Assembly: GCF_041925275.1 (NCBI RefSeq)
Contig: NZ_JBHEUZ010000005.1
Location: 62,001-126,000, forward strand
Source of the DNA: Parapedobacter pyrenivorans_A
GTDB lineage: Bacteria > Bacteroidota > Bacteroidia > Sphingobacteriales > Sphingobacteriaceae
DNA length: 64,000 bases
Reading direction: 5' to 3'
The notes below the pieces were generated by a model. The model was not told where the DNA came from. It did not search any database and saw nothing but the letters and a program-made list of their open reading frames with translations. Shown here piece after piece: positions 42,943 through 52,476 of this stretch; position 1 is the stretch's first letter, and the number at the start of each line of letters is the position of its first letter. The position numbers were made by a program, and so were the translations under genes.

Positions 42943-45387
42943 ATGATAAGGGATTACTTCAAAACCGCATGGCGTTCGATGGTCAAAGACAAAACCTACG
43001 CCAGCATCAATATTGTCGGCCTCACCGTGGGGCTTTGCGCCTGCATGCTGGTAGGTACGGTGGTGCTCGACGACCTATCGTACGACCGGTTCTGGACCCA
43101 TCGCGATGCACTGTACCGCATCATTACTGTCGACACCGCCGCTGGTTTGGAAGGGAGAACGGCGGCGGCCTACGCCAACTTAGGGAATGAGCTCGTACAA
43201 AACTTCCCTGAGGTGGAGCGAGCAGCCGAGATAGACCGGTGGGAATACACGTTCAGGAAATCGCAGACCGATGACGAAACGATCGACATGGACGTCATCA
43301 AAGCAGATACCAACGTGTGGAAGATGCTAGACATTGCCGTCTTGGCGGGCCGTCCGCAACACTATACCGCGGGGGTAGGTAACCTCATCATTACAGAACG
43401 CTTCCGGAAAAGGCACTTTGCCGATGAAGACCCTGTAGGGAAAACCATCTACAGCGTATCCACCTATGACGACGAGGTCCAACCCTTCCTTATCACGGGG
43501 GTGATGGCCGATCTGCCGCCCAACACCTACCTTCGGGCCGACGGGTTGCAGGTAACCCAGCCTTCCGACGCGGCACTTAGTCGGGAGGGATGGGGCTATT
43601 ACGAAGAACAGCTACTCCTCATGAAGCCAAACACGGATATGGCTGCTTTTGCCGCGAAAGCAAACCGTTGGTACCGCGACTTCCTCACCGATGCCTCGGA
43701 AAGCACCCAGAACCGTCTCCCGGTATATGCGTTTCAGCCCATCAAAGACATATACCTTCAATCGGAGTTTGCCCATCAGGCCGTAAAAGGCAGCTTGAGC
43801 AATAGCTACATCTTTTCGGTAGTCGCCTTGCTGCTGCTGGCTATCGCCTGCATCAACTTTGTCAACCTCAGTACCGCACGGGCCGTCCGTCGGCTCCGCG
43901 AAACAGGTGTACGCAAAGTGCTGGGGGCTACAAGGGGGCAGCTCATCCGCCAATTCCTTGCCGAAGGCGTACTTTTCTTTGGCCTATCCGCATCACTGGC
44001 TTTCGCGCTATATGCGTTGGCCCTTCAGCCATTGGAAGGCTTTCTCAAACATGAGCTCACCGTCGGCTTCCTGAGCAGCCTGCCGTTACTCATCGCGGGT
44101 ATCGGAGCCATCTGCTGCACCGCCTTGTTAACCAGTGCCTACCCGGCCTTGATCCTCTCGGGATTCAACACCAGCACCGCGTTGCGCAATCGGTTCGGTC
44201 CGAACCTACTCGTGAGTGTTTCCGCCGTGCGGAAAACACTGGTCGCCACCCAATTCGGATTGGCCTTACTGGTGCTTATCGGTATGATGACGGTGTGGGG
44301 GCAAATGCAGTTCATGGCCGACAAGGACCTGGGGTTTGAGCCCGCCAATGTGTTGAGCATTCCCGGTTTCTCAACCAAGGGCAATGGCAGCGTGCTGAAA
44401 CAGGAGATTGCCCGCCTCCCCGGCATTGAACGTGTGAGCCTTACGGAGTGGATACCTACCGAAGGTACGGGAGGCATGTCGTTGAACCTCCCCCACCCGC
44501 AACGGACCGGTGAAAAAATCCAGTTGAACGTTATCTTTGGCGACACAGATTTACCTGCATTGCTGGGCCTACATGTTGAGGATGGCCGTTTGTTCGACCA
44601 ACGGGAGGCCAACTCCGGTCTGACGCGCGATATGATGTTTTCAGAAGACAAAGACGTTCGGAAACGCTACCGGGAACAAGCCAAAGCCCTTATCATGGCA
44701 CATACCGCCAGATTGTTCGATATCACGCTACTAAACGAATTTGCCCCGCCATTGAGCGCCACACCGATAGGTATTGTGAGTGATTTCCACAGCGTATCGC
44801 TCCGCGACCCGATTAAACCGACGATGATCCAGGTTGACGAAGACATGGAATATGCGTATGCGCTAATCAAGGTAACCCCGGGAAGTGAATCGCAGGTGAT
44901 GCAAGGGGTCGGCCAGCTTTGGAGGCAATTCCACCCGGAAAAGCCCCTCAAACTGGAATGGTTGGACGATATGGTGAGTGCCCAGTACGAAAAAGAAACC
45001 AACCAAGCACAGCTCTTCACAGTCTTCAGTGCATTGACGCTGTTCCTGGCCGCCTTAGGCCTCTTTGGCCTCGTTGTGCATGCCACTGAACAACGTGTCA
45101 AAGAAATCGGTGTACGGAAGGTGCTGGGTGCCTCGGTGAGCAGCATTGTCAGGTTATTCGCTGCGGACTACATCAAGCTGGTCGTTTTCGCCCTGCTTGC
45201 CGCCTCACCCATCGCTTGGTGGGCAATGAACAAATGGCTGGAAGACTTCGCCTACCGCATCGATGTGGAATGGTGGGTGTTTGCTTTGGCCGGATTGGTT
45301 GCTGGGGCAATTGCATTGGTTACGGTAGGCTGGCAGGCAGCCCGGGCAGCAGTGGCGAACCCGGTGGAGAGCTTACGCGATGAGTAA
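42943..45387 (+). CDS. FtsX/MacB-like ABC permease, array copy H
   Basis: 814 residues. The opening TAWRSMVKDKTYASINIVGLTVGLCACMLVGTVV pairs it with copy J; both also share WIPTEG/WLPTDG in the second periplasmic domain and a long insert with MMFSEDKD or the like. The first FtsX motif is IACINFVNLSTARAVRRLRETGVRKVLGA, with RETGVRK rather than KEIGVRK. The second is LFGLVVHATEQRVKEIGVRKVLGAS. The end is NPVESLRDE. Confidence 0.93.
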   Translation: MIRDYFKTAWRSMVKDKTYASINIVGLTVGLCACMLVGTVVLDDLSYDRFWTHRDALYRIITVDTAAGLEGRTAAAYANLGNELVQNFPEVERAAEIDRWEYTFRKSQTDDETIDMDVIKADTNVWKMLDIAVLAGRPQHYTAGVGNLIITERFRKRHFADEDPVGKTIYSVSTYDDEVQPFLITGVMADLPPNTYLRADGLQVTQPSDAALSREGWGYYEEQLLLMKPNTDMAAFAAKANRWYRDFLTDASESTQNRLPVYAFQPIKDIYLQSEFAHQAVKGSLSNSYIFSVVALLLLAIACINFVNLSTARAVRRLRETGVRKVLGATRGQLIRQFLAEGVLFFGLSASLAFALYALALQPLEGFLKHELTVGFLSSLPLLIAGIGAICCTALLTSAYPALILSGFNTSTALRNRFGPNLLVSVSAVRKTLVATQFGLALLVLIGMMTVWGQMQFMADKDLGFEPANVLSIPGFSTKGNGSVLKQEIARLPGIERVSLTEWIPTEGTGGMSLNLPHPQRTGEKIQLNVIFGDTDLPALLGLHVEDGRLFDQREANSGLTRDMMFSEDKDVRKRYREQAKALIMAHTARLFDITLLNEFAPPLSATPIGIVSDFHSVSLRDPIKPTMIQVDEDMEYAYALIKVTPGSESQVMQGVGQLWRQFHPEKPLKLEWLDDMVSAQYEKETNQAQLFTVFSALTLFLAALGLFGLVVHATEQRVKEIGVRKVLGASVSSIVRLFAADYIKLVVFALLAASPIAWWAMNKWLEDFAYRIDVEWWVFALAGLVAGAIALVTVGWQAARAAVANPVESLRDE

Positions 45388-45423
45388 TTAATAGAAATAA
45401 GGAATAAAGAGTAGGGGCTCTCA

Positions 45424-45444
45424 TGTCTGATGTCTCATATCTAA
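45424..45444 (+). repeat. Heptanucleotide repeat, spacer H-I (3 units)
   Basis: TGTCTGA, TGTCTCA, TATCTAA in register, then A bases and the ATG at 45450. A fourth weaker unit (GCTCTCA) precedes them. Confidence 0.7.
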
Positions 45445-45449
45445 AAAAA

Positions 45450-47873
45450 ATGATCAAGAACTATTTCAAAATCGCCTGGCGGAATCTAATCCGCAATAAA
45501 TGGTCATCAAGCATTAATATTATTGGACTTGCTATCGGGTTGGCTACCTGTTTGATTATCTTGCTGTTTGTAAACCATGAGTTGGGTTACGACCGCTTTC
45601 ATAAAAAGGCAGACCGCATTGCGCGTATTTACTTTGAGGGCAATGTGCAGGGTGAAAAAATGAAAGAAACGGTGGTGATGGCACCAGTAGCGGAAACCCT
45701 GAAAAAAGATTTTCCCGAAGTGGAGGATGCCACCAGGCTCCGAAGCTATGATTGGGCTCCCCAGCTGGCTGTGCATGACCATGTGTTCAAACAGGATGCA
45801 TTGGCCTACGTCGATGCGAATTTCTTCGATGTATTCACACTGCCCTTTATCACCGGAGACCCTAAAACTGCGTTGGTAGATCCCAACACGGTTGTACTCA
45901 CCAAGGCCATCGCCCAAAAATATTTCGGTGATGAAGAAGCGTTGGGGCAAATCATCCATTTTAAAACGGAGGATAAAGCGCCCATGAAGGTAACGGGTGT
46001 GATTGAAAATATCCCGCTGAACAGTCACTTTCAATTTGGGCTTTTGACTTCTATGAATAGCCTTGATGATGCAAGGCAGCAAAACTGGATGAATTCAAAC
46101 TACTACACCTATGTACTATTAAAAGATAAAAGGGATTTTGAAAAGCTGGACGCAAAGGTACCGCGGCTGGTTGACACGTACATTGGCCCACAGATGAAAG
46201 ATGGTACCGGCCAAACGTTAGCCGAATTCAGGAAGAGCGGCAGCAACCTCACTTTCCAATTACAGCGTCTTACCGATATTCACTTATATTCAGATTTTCC
46301 TTACGACCTGAGTGCACCGGGGGATGTTCGTTATGTGTATATTTTCAGTGCCGTTGCGTTGTTTATGTTATTGATAGCCTGTATCAATTTCATGAACCTT
46401 TCCACGGCCGAGGCCGCTAAACGCACACGTGAAGTCGGCATACGCAAAGTGCTCGGTTCGCTAAAAAGCGAATTGGTAAAGCAATTCCTGATGGAAACGA
46501 TTCTCATCGCAACGATTGCGTTATTGCTTTCACTTTTATTAATAAAAGTGGCACTACCGTTTTTCAACGACCTTTCGGGATTGCAGTTAACACTCAGTTT
46601 CACCGAAAAACCATGGATGACACCTGCTTTGATAGGTACTGTCCTCATCACGGCGTTGCTTGCCGGAAGCTACCCCGCATTTTACCTTTCTTCATTTAAA
46701 CCCGTGGCGGTGTTGAAAGGAAAATGGAACCCGGTAAAAAATGGCGTGAGTTTCAGGAGCACGTTGGTGGTGTTCCAGTTTTTCATCTCTATCATGCTCA
46801 TCGTAAGTACCATCGTGGTTTACAAACAACTTTCCTATATACGCAATAAAGATGTGGGATATGACAAAGACAAAGTAATGGTCATCTCCAATGTATGGGC
46901 ATTGGGAAACAACGTGGATGTTTTCAAGCAACAATTGCAGAACGACCCTGCGGTGGCCCACGTAAGCGCTTCAAGGTATTTGCCTGCGGGTGGCAGTGAC
47001 AACAACAATTTTTTTGTTTCTACCGAACAGGAACCCGATAGGCTTGTAAAAACATTGCGGTACGAAATCGACGAACACTATATTCCAACGCTAGGGATAC
47101 AATTGGAAAGTGGCAGGAATTTTTCCCAGCAATACGGCACGGATTCAGCAGCCGTCATCATGAATGAGGCGGCCGTAAATGCGCTGGGGTGGAAAGGGGA
47201 CGCGTTGGGCCGAACCATCTCCCGAAACGGCAACAATGGCGAAGAAATATATCGCGTAATCGGGGTGGTCAAAGACTTTCATTTCCGGTCGTTGCACGAA
47301 CGGATTTCGCCATTGGTCATGGTGCTGGCTCCTGATCCGGGCAATCTCGTGGTAAAAATTAACACGGCCGATATTCCCAGCTTTACGGCAAAACTGCAAC
47401 AACGATTTACAGCATATGGTGCAGAAGACCCGATGGATTATTCTTTTTTAGATGAGCGCTACAATAATACATACAAAGCGGAGCAAAAGATCGGGACGAT
47501 ACTGGGTGTTTTTGCAATGCTCACCATTTTTATTGCCTGCCTGGGCTTATTTGGCCTTGCAAAATTTACGGCCGAGCAACGTACAAAAGAAATCGGCATC
47601 CGCAAGGTGCTCGGTGCTACCGCAACGCAACTGTCGGCCATGCTCTCGAAAGATTTTTCAAAACTGGTATTGATTGCGGTGGCCATCGCCTCACCGATAG
47701 CGTGGTGGGCCATGAACAAATGGCTGGAAGACTTTGCCTATCGCATCGACATCCAATGGTGGATGTTTGCTGCAGCCGGATTGCTTGCAGGGGCAATTGC
47801 CCTGGTTACGGTAAGCTGGCAGGCCATAAGGGCTGCGGTGGCTAATCCGGTGGATAGTTTGAGAGACGAATGA
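45450..47873 (+). CDS. FtsX/MacB-like ABC permease, array copy I
   Basis: 807 residues from the ATG at 45450; nine upstream codons in frame lie in the heptad repeat and are rejected. The opening is MIKNYFKIAWRNLIRNKWSSSINIIGLAIGL. The first FtsX motif IACINFMNLSTAEAAKRTREVGIRKVLGS and the second ACLGLFGLAKFTAEQRTKEIGIRKVLGAT are close to the consensus for the family. The stop overlaps the next ATG (ATGA at 47870-47873), the only pair in the array without a spacer. Confidence 0.93.
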   Translation: MIKNYFKIAWRNLIRNKWSSSINIIGLAIGLATCLIILLFVNHELGYDRFHKKADRIARIYFEGNVQGEKMKETVVMAPVAETLKKDFPEVEDATRLRSYDWAPQLAVHDHVFKQDALAYVDANFFDVFTLPFITGDPKTALVDPNTVVLTKAIAQKYFGDEEALGQIIHFKTEDKAPMKVTGVIENIPLNSHFQFGLLTSMNSLDDARQQNWMNSNYYTYVLLKDKRDFEKLDAKVPRLVDTYIGPQMKDGTGQTLAEFRKSGSNLTFQLQRLTDIHLYSDFPYDLSAPGDVRYVYIFSAVALFMLLIACINFMNLSTAEAAKRTREVGIRKVLGSLKSELVKQFLMETILIATIALLLSLLLIKVALPFFNDLSGLQLTLSFTEKPWMTPALIGTVLITALLAGSYPAFYLSSFKPVAVLKGKWNPVKNGVSFRSTLVVFQFFISIMLIVSTIVVYKQLSYIRNKDVGYDKDKVMVISNVWALGNNVDVFKQQLQNDPAVAHVSASRYLPAGGSDNNNFFVSTEQEPDRLVKTLRYEIDEHYIPTLGIQLESGRNFSQQYGTDSAAVIMNEAAVNALGWKGDALGRTISRNGNNGEEIYRVIGVVKDFHFRSLHERISPLVMVLAPDPGNLVVKINTADIPSFTAKLQQRFTAYGAEDPMDYSFLDERYNNTYKAEQKIGTILGVFAMLTIFIACLGLFGLAKFTAEQRTKEIGIRKVLGATATQLSAMLSKDFSKLVLIAVAIASPIAWWAMNKWLEDFAYRIDIQWWMFAAAGLLAGAIALVTVSWQAIRAAVANPVDSLRDE

Positions 47874-50290
47874 ATTATGCTATGAAATACGCATTAAAAA
47901 TTGCCATCCGCGGCCTGAAGAAAGGAAAATTATATACGGTTATCCATGTTTTCGGCTTAACATTGGGCATCACCGCCTGTTTGTTGATCGGCACGGTCGT
48001 TATCGACGAGCTTTCCTACGACAAGCAATGGAGCCGTTCGGCCGATACCTACCGGTTACTGTCGATCCGCGAAGGCGGCGGCGCTTATTCCCAGAAGGGC
48101 GGAACGGTATACGCCGGACTCGCCCCCGCCTTGAAGCAGCACTTTCCCGAAGTGGAAGATTACAGTGAAGTCTATCCCGTACCTGCTCACCTGAAGATCG
48201 GAAAGACCGACCCGCTACCGCTCGAAGCAACGATGCTTCACGCAGATACGGCAGCACTACGATTGTTGGATATCAGCCTACTAGCACATGAAGACCTTAA
48301 TCCCGCCGGAGGCATCAACAAAATCATCTTATCCGAATCGTTCAGCAGGATTCACTTTGGCGGTAGAAACCCGCTAGGCGAGCGGATATACGACGTGCCC
48401 CAATACGGTGAGCACGCCCAAGAATATATCATAGCAGGTGTGATGAAAGACATCCCCCCAAACACCCACCTCCGTGCTGACATGATACTGCTTAAAGAGC
48501 GCCAAGAACATGCCCTTGCGAAAGACGGCCAGGGCCCAGGCATGCGATATGCCCGGCATTACCTCCTGCTGCGTGAAGGGACAGATCCCCGGCAGTTTGA
48601 ACAAAAGATAAGCAGTTGGTACGCCCGGTTCACCGAAAACGACAAGATGCAGTTTGCGCTGCAACCCATGGCCGACATTTACCTGAAGACGGATTTTCCG
48701 GCCTATCAACTGGTAAAAGGCAATATACAGCACAGCTATATCTTCGCTGCCGTGGCCGCGTTGCTGTTGCTGATTGCCAACATCAACTACATCAACCTCA
48801 GCACGGCCCGCGCCAGCAGCCGCCTTAAGGAAACGGGTGTTCAGAAAATATTGGGTGCTTCACGCAAGCGGATCCTGTTGCAATCCCTGCTTGAATCGCT
48901 GCTCATTTTCAGCATGGCCGGTTGCCTGGCAGCGTTGTGTTATCAACTGGCATTTCCAGCCATGGAGCGGTTTATCGGCTATCCACTGGCGTTCAGCTTC
49001 ACGGCAGCGGGGCCTTACTTCGCCTGTGCCCTTATCGCGTTCTTTTCCATTTGCCTATTCAGCGGGCTGTACCCCGCGTGGCTGGTGTCTGGTTTTCGTG
49101 CGGTAGGCACCATGCAACAGGTGCTGAAAACGGGCAAAGCTGGTCAGGGGTGGCTAAGAAAAAGCCTAGTTGTAGCCCAGTTTGCCATTTCCATCGCCAT
49201 CCTTGTTGCTATGCTGATTGTTCAACAGCAGGTGGCTTTTCTCAAAACCAGGGATGTCGGCTTTGGTACCGAAGGACTGCTCAGCGTCAACCACGTTTCA
49301 TGGGATAATAAGTCGGAAGCGCTCCGCAACGAGCTGTTGAGAAACCCAGCTATCCAATCCCTGAGCTTTACCAATTGGTTGCCCACAGACGGTGCGGGGC
49401 CGATGTTAAACAGCATACCCGACCCGCAAGACCCCACCGAACAAATCGAACTGTGGTACATCGACGGAGAGCCCAATATGGCCCAGACGCTGGGACTGAG
49501 GCTGTCCGAAGGGCGGTTTCTTGACCCGGCCAACATGGGCGATGCTATCCAAGCCAATGATTTTGAGGCGATGGATGGTTTGCGGCCCTGCCTGATGACG
49601 GCCAGCACGGCCCGCCTGCTGCAGGTTTCGGAATTGAACCGCCCGTTGCAAAAAGCCGGTATCATTCCCGTGGGTATCGTGGAAGACTTCAACAGCGAGT
49701 CGCTCCACAAACAAACGGTGCCGACGGTTATCGTGGGCTATCGCGACCCTGCTTACGGAGCGCTGCTTATCCGTACACAACCGGGGATGGAGACTGCCGT
49801 TATGCGTGATATCGCTGCGGTGTGGAAAGAACTATACCCCGAAAAGCTGTTTGATATCAAGGTGGTCACAGAGACATTAGCCCACCAATATGCGGCCGAA
49901 GAAAAACTGCAGAAACTGTTCCGCACGTTCAGCTTGCTCACGATGTTACTGGCCACGATGGGCATCTTCGGACTCGTCGTGCATACGTTGGGGCTTCGGG
50001 TGAAAGAGATTGGTATCCGCAAGGTGCTCGGCGCTTCGGTAATGGGCATTGCCGGTTTGCTGTCTAAAGACTTTGTGAAGTTGGTGTGCGCGGCCATGGT
50101 CATCGCATCGCCCATTGCGTGGTGGGCGATGAACAAATGGCTGGAGGATTTTGCCTACCGTATCGGTATACAGTGGTGGGTGTTCGTGGCAGCAGGACTG
50201 ACTGCCGTAATAGTTGCCTTGGTTACCGTGGGCTGGCAGGCCATACGGGCAGCAGCAGCAAATCCAGTGGACAGCCTGAGGGATGAATGA
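47870..50290 (+). CDS. FtsX/MacB-like ABC permease, array copy J
   Basis: 806 residues, last gene of the array. It starts at an ATG overlapping the stop of copy I, with a second ATG four codons later (MKYALKIAIRGLKKGKLYTVIHVFGLTLGI). It is closest to copy H. The first FtsX motif is IANINYINLSTARASSRLKETGVQKILGAS, where the usual R-K is Q-K. The second is LFGLVVHTLGLRVKEIGIRKVLGAS. It ends AAAANPVDSLRDE. Translational coupling to I suggests the two are made in equal amounts. Confidence 0.93.
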   Translation: MNYAMKYALKIAIRGLKKGKLYTVIHVFGLTLGITACLLIGTVVIDELSYDKQWSRSADTYRLLSIREGGGAYSQKGGTVYAGLAPALKQHFPEVEDYSEVYPVPAHLKIGKTDPLPLEATMLHADTAALRLLDISLLAHEDLNPAGGINKIILSESFSRIHFGGRNPLGERIYDVPQYGEHAQEYIIAGVMKDIPPNTHLRADMILLKERQEHALAKDGQGPGMRYARHYLLLREGTDPRQFEQKISSWYARFTENDKMQFALQPMADIYLKTDFPAYQLVKGNIQHSYIFAAVAALLLLIANINYINLSTARASSRLKETGVQKILGASRKRILLQSLLESLLIFSMAGCLAALCYQLAFPAMERFIGYPLAFSFTAAGPYFACALIAFFSICLFSGLYPAWLVSGFRAVGTMQQVLKTGKAGQGWLRKSLVVAQFAISIAILVAMLIVQQQVAFLKTRDVGFGTEGLLSVNHVSWDNKSEALRNELLRNPAIQSLSFTNWLPTDGAGPMLNSIPDPQDPTEQIELWYIDGEPNMAQTLGLRLSEGRFLDPANMGDAIQANDFEAMDGLRPCLMTASTARLLQVSELNRPLQKAGIIPVGIVEDFNSESLHKQTVPTVIVGYRDPAYGALLIRTQPGMETAVMRDIAAVWKELYPEKLFDIKVVTETLAHQYAAEEKLQKLFRTFSLLTMLLATMGIFGLVVHTLGLRVKEIGIRKVLGASVMGIAGLLSKDFVKLVCAAMVIASPIAWWAMNKWLEDFAYRIGIQWWVFVAAGLTAVIVALVTVGWQAIRAAAANPVDSLRDE

Positions 50291-50384
50291 TTGCAGATAC
50301 CATAAGGTATTGATTCGCATAGCTTACGCAGATTGGTAAACAAGTCGTGGAAAATCGTACCTTCGTCTACCGATTAATCATGTT

Positions 50385-51536
50385 ATGAAGAACTCCTATT
50401 TTAATCATGCAGTATTGACCTTCACCAGTTTGGTGACCGCGATGCTAGCAACCACAGCACAACCCGTCGCGAAAGCAGCAGAAGAAATCGCTGCCATCAT
50501 GGCCAACTACGACGCCGTGGGCGCATCCGTTGCTGTCGTGAAAGATGGCGACATCATCTATAACCAGTCCTTTGGTTACCGGAACCTGGCCACACAGGAG
50601 CCACTGGAAAACGACGACGTCTTCCGTATTGCCTCCATATCCAAATCGTTCGTCGCCACGAGCCTCATGCAATTGATCGAAGCGGGGAAGCTTTCGCTTG
50701 ATGACGACGTGGGTGAACTGATCGGCTTTCCGGTGCGTAACCCCAACTTCCCCGATTCGGTCATCACCCTGCGCATGATCCTGTCGCACACCTCCAGCAT
50801 CAGCGATAAAAACGGGTATTTTACACTCGATGCCTTCAACCCCGAGAAGAATCCCGATTGGGCGAAAGCCTACAACGACTATGCCCCCGGCACGGATTAC
50901 CAATATTGCAACCTCAACTTCAACCTGGCTGGCGCCATTCTTGAAAAGTACAGCGGTGAGCGCTTTGACCAATATGTCCGTGCACACGTCCTACAACCTT
51001 TAGGCCTTTATGCGAGCTACAATGTAGACGAACTGGATCGTGCACGGTTTGCAGCCCTGTATACGTACGATGCAGACAGTAATCGCTTTATAGCATCTCC
51101 CGCCGCCTACCGGTCGCCCGCTGCATCATTGAAAGACTACCAAATGGGTTACAGTGCCCCCATCTTTTCACCTACCGGCGGCATGAAAATCTCGGCTACC
51201 GACCTGGCCCGGTACATGACCATGCACATGAACTATGGTATACGCGGCACCACCCGTATCCTATCAGAAGAAAGTGCGCGGACCATGCAGACTTCTGTCC
51301 CGGCCGGAAAGGGGTATGCACTGGCATTGCGGACCAAGGACGACCTCATCTCCGGCAAAATCATGAAAGGTCACACCGGCCTGGCCTACGGACTCAACAG
51401 CGCCATGTTCTTCCAGCCGCAGAAGAAATTCGGTTTCGTCGTCATCATCAACGGCAGCCGGACCACATACACGGATGATTTTCCTGATATCCACCGCGAT
51501 CTCATCAATTGCCTGTACCGGCATTTCGTCTTATAA
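50385..51536 (+). CDS. Serine hydrolase of the class C beta-lactamase/PBP family
   Basis: 383 residues. A signal peptide (about residues 1-30) precedes the fold. The nucleophile motif SISK has Ser84 and Lys87, the YxN motif is YCN at 174-176, and the KTG-equivalent is GHTG near residue 320. Members hydrolyse D-amino peptides, esters or peptidoglycan-derived peptides rather than necessarily beta-lactams. TACCTTCG about 22 bases upstream is a near-match to a -7 box, so it is probably transcribed separately from the permease array. Confidence 0.88.
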   Translation: MKNSYFNHAVLTFTSLVTAMLATTAQPVAKAAEEIAAIMANYDAVGASVAVVKDGDIIYNQSFGYRNLATQEPLENDDVFRIASISKSFVATSLMQLIEAGKLSLDDDVGELIGFPVRNPNFPDSVITLRMILSHTSSISDKNGYFTLDAFNPEKNPDWAKAYNDYAPGTDYQYCNLNFNLAGAILEKYSGERFDQYVRAHVLQPLGLYASYNVDELDRARFAALYTYDADSNRFIASPAAYRSPAASLKDYQMGYSAPIFSPTGGMKISATDLARYMTMHMNYGIRGTTRILSEESARTMQTSVPAGKGYALALRTKDDLISGKIMKGHTGLAYGLNSAMFFQPQKKFGFVVIINGSRTTYTDDFPDIHRDLINCLYRHFVL

Positions 51537-51548
51537 CGATTTATTGCC

Positions 51549-51556
51549 TAACTTTG
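51549..51556 (+). promoter_or_regulatory. -7 box of ispH
   Basis: TAACTTTG, with TTCG 20 bases upstream as a weak -33. It ends one base before the ATG at 51558 and 7 bases before the second ATG at 51564, which suggests that translation starts at 51564 on a leaderless mRNA. Confidence 0.5.
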
Positions 51557-51557
51557 C

Positions 51558-52412
51558 ATGGGCATGGAACTCAACTTACAGGCAACCATCGACAAGGACT
51601 CCGGATTCTGCTTCGGGGTGGTCTACGCCATTGACATGGCCGAGGAAATCCTGGAAGAAGACGGCTACCTGTACTGCCTGGGCGACATCGTACATAACGA
51701 CGAGGAGGTGGCGCGGCTCAAGGCCAAGGGACTCCGCATCATCGGCCACGACGACCTTCACACGCTGAAAAACGAAAAAGTGCTGATCCGCGCACACGGC
51801 GAAGCGCCCGAGACCTACCGGATAGCATTGGAAAACAACATCACGCTCATCGATGCCTCCTGCCCCGTGGTGCTCAAACTGCAGAACCGGGTGAAGACGT
51901 CGTTCGACAAGAAAGAGAAAGTCCTCATTTACGGGAAACACGGACACGCCGAAGTCATCGGTTTGCAAGGGCAGACCGGCGGCGACGCTATCGTTTTCCA
52001 GGATATCGCCGAACTGGACGGCGTGGAACTTCCCGATAGCTTTACGCTGTACAGCCAGACGACAAAGAGCGTGGATAAATTCTACGCCATCAAAGATGAG
52101 CTGATGAATCGGGGGTACGACGTGAAAGCGAACGATACGATATGTCGACAGGTATCCAATAGGTATGAAGACCTGGGCGACTTCGTCCGTCAATACGATA
52201 AGGTTGTCTTCGTCTCAGGCAAAAAATCTTCCAATGGGAAGGTGCTTTATGAGGTTTGCCTCAAACACAACCCCAACACCTATTTCGTATCGGATCCCTC
52301 CGAGTTGAATCCCGAAAACTTTGAGCCCGGCGATACCGTGGGCATCTGCGGCGCTACCTCCACACCGATGTGGCTCATGGAGCATGTAAAGGCCGAATTG
52401 GAAGGCTACTGA
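51558..52412 (+). CDS. ispH: 4-hydroxy-3-methylbut-2-enyl diphosphate reductase
   Basis: 284 residues. IspH carries out the last step of the methylerythritol-phosphate route, reducing HMBPP to IPP and DMAPP with a 4Fe-4S cluster. The three cluster ligands are Cys18 (SGFCFGV), Cys102 (DASCPVV) and Cys196 (DTICRQVSNRY). The conserved QTTKS segment, the substrate-site histidines (DIVHN, RAHGE, GKHGH) and SGKKSSN are present. The true start may be the second methionine (51564), given the position of the -7 box. A hairpin follows the stop. Confidence 0.95.
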   Translation: MGMELNLQATIDKDSGFCFGVVYAIDMAEEILEEDGYLYCLGDIVHNDEEVARLKAKGLRIIGHDDLHTLKNEKVLIRAHGEAPETYRIALENNITLIDASCPVVLKLQNRVKTSFDKKEKVLIYGKHGHAEVIGLQGQTGGDAIVFQDIAELDGVELPDSFTLYSQTTKSVDKFYAIKDELMNRGYDVKANDTICRQVSNRYEDLGDFVRQYDKVVFVSGKKSSNGKVLYEVCLKHNPNTYFVSDPSELNPENFEPGDTVGICGATSTPMWLMEHVKAELEGY

Positions 52413-52418
52413 CAGCGC

Positions 52419-52434
52419 GATGTTACGTAACATC
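52419..52434. promoter_or_regulatory. 16-bp perfect palindrome after ispH
   Basis: GATGTTACGTAACATC is its own reverse complement. A near copy, ATGTTGCGTAACAT, is at 52924-52937. Operator-like; the regulator is unknown. Confidence 0.45.
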
Positions 52435-52441
52435 ACGCGAT

Positions 52442-52476
52442 AACAGTATTGGTTTGAACAGAAACAATACTGTTTT
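52442..52476 (+). terminator. Putative terminator of ispH
   Basis: AACAGTATTG (52442-52451) pairs with CAATACTGTT (52465-52474), leaving a 13-base loop, and TTTT follows at 52473-52476. It is AT-rich but correctly placed 30 bases after the ispH stop. Confidence 0.5.

Noticed and set aside
44139..44651. 170-codon open frame on the minus strand inside permease H
   Set aside because: It is antisense to a clear gene, with no recognisable domain and Arg/Ser/Pro-rich shadow composition. Similar frames in other copies were also discarded.
28965..45449. Heptanucleotide repeats as a CRISPR or satellite array
   Set aside because: Units are 7 bases with no spacers between them, and they occur only in short runs before start codons.
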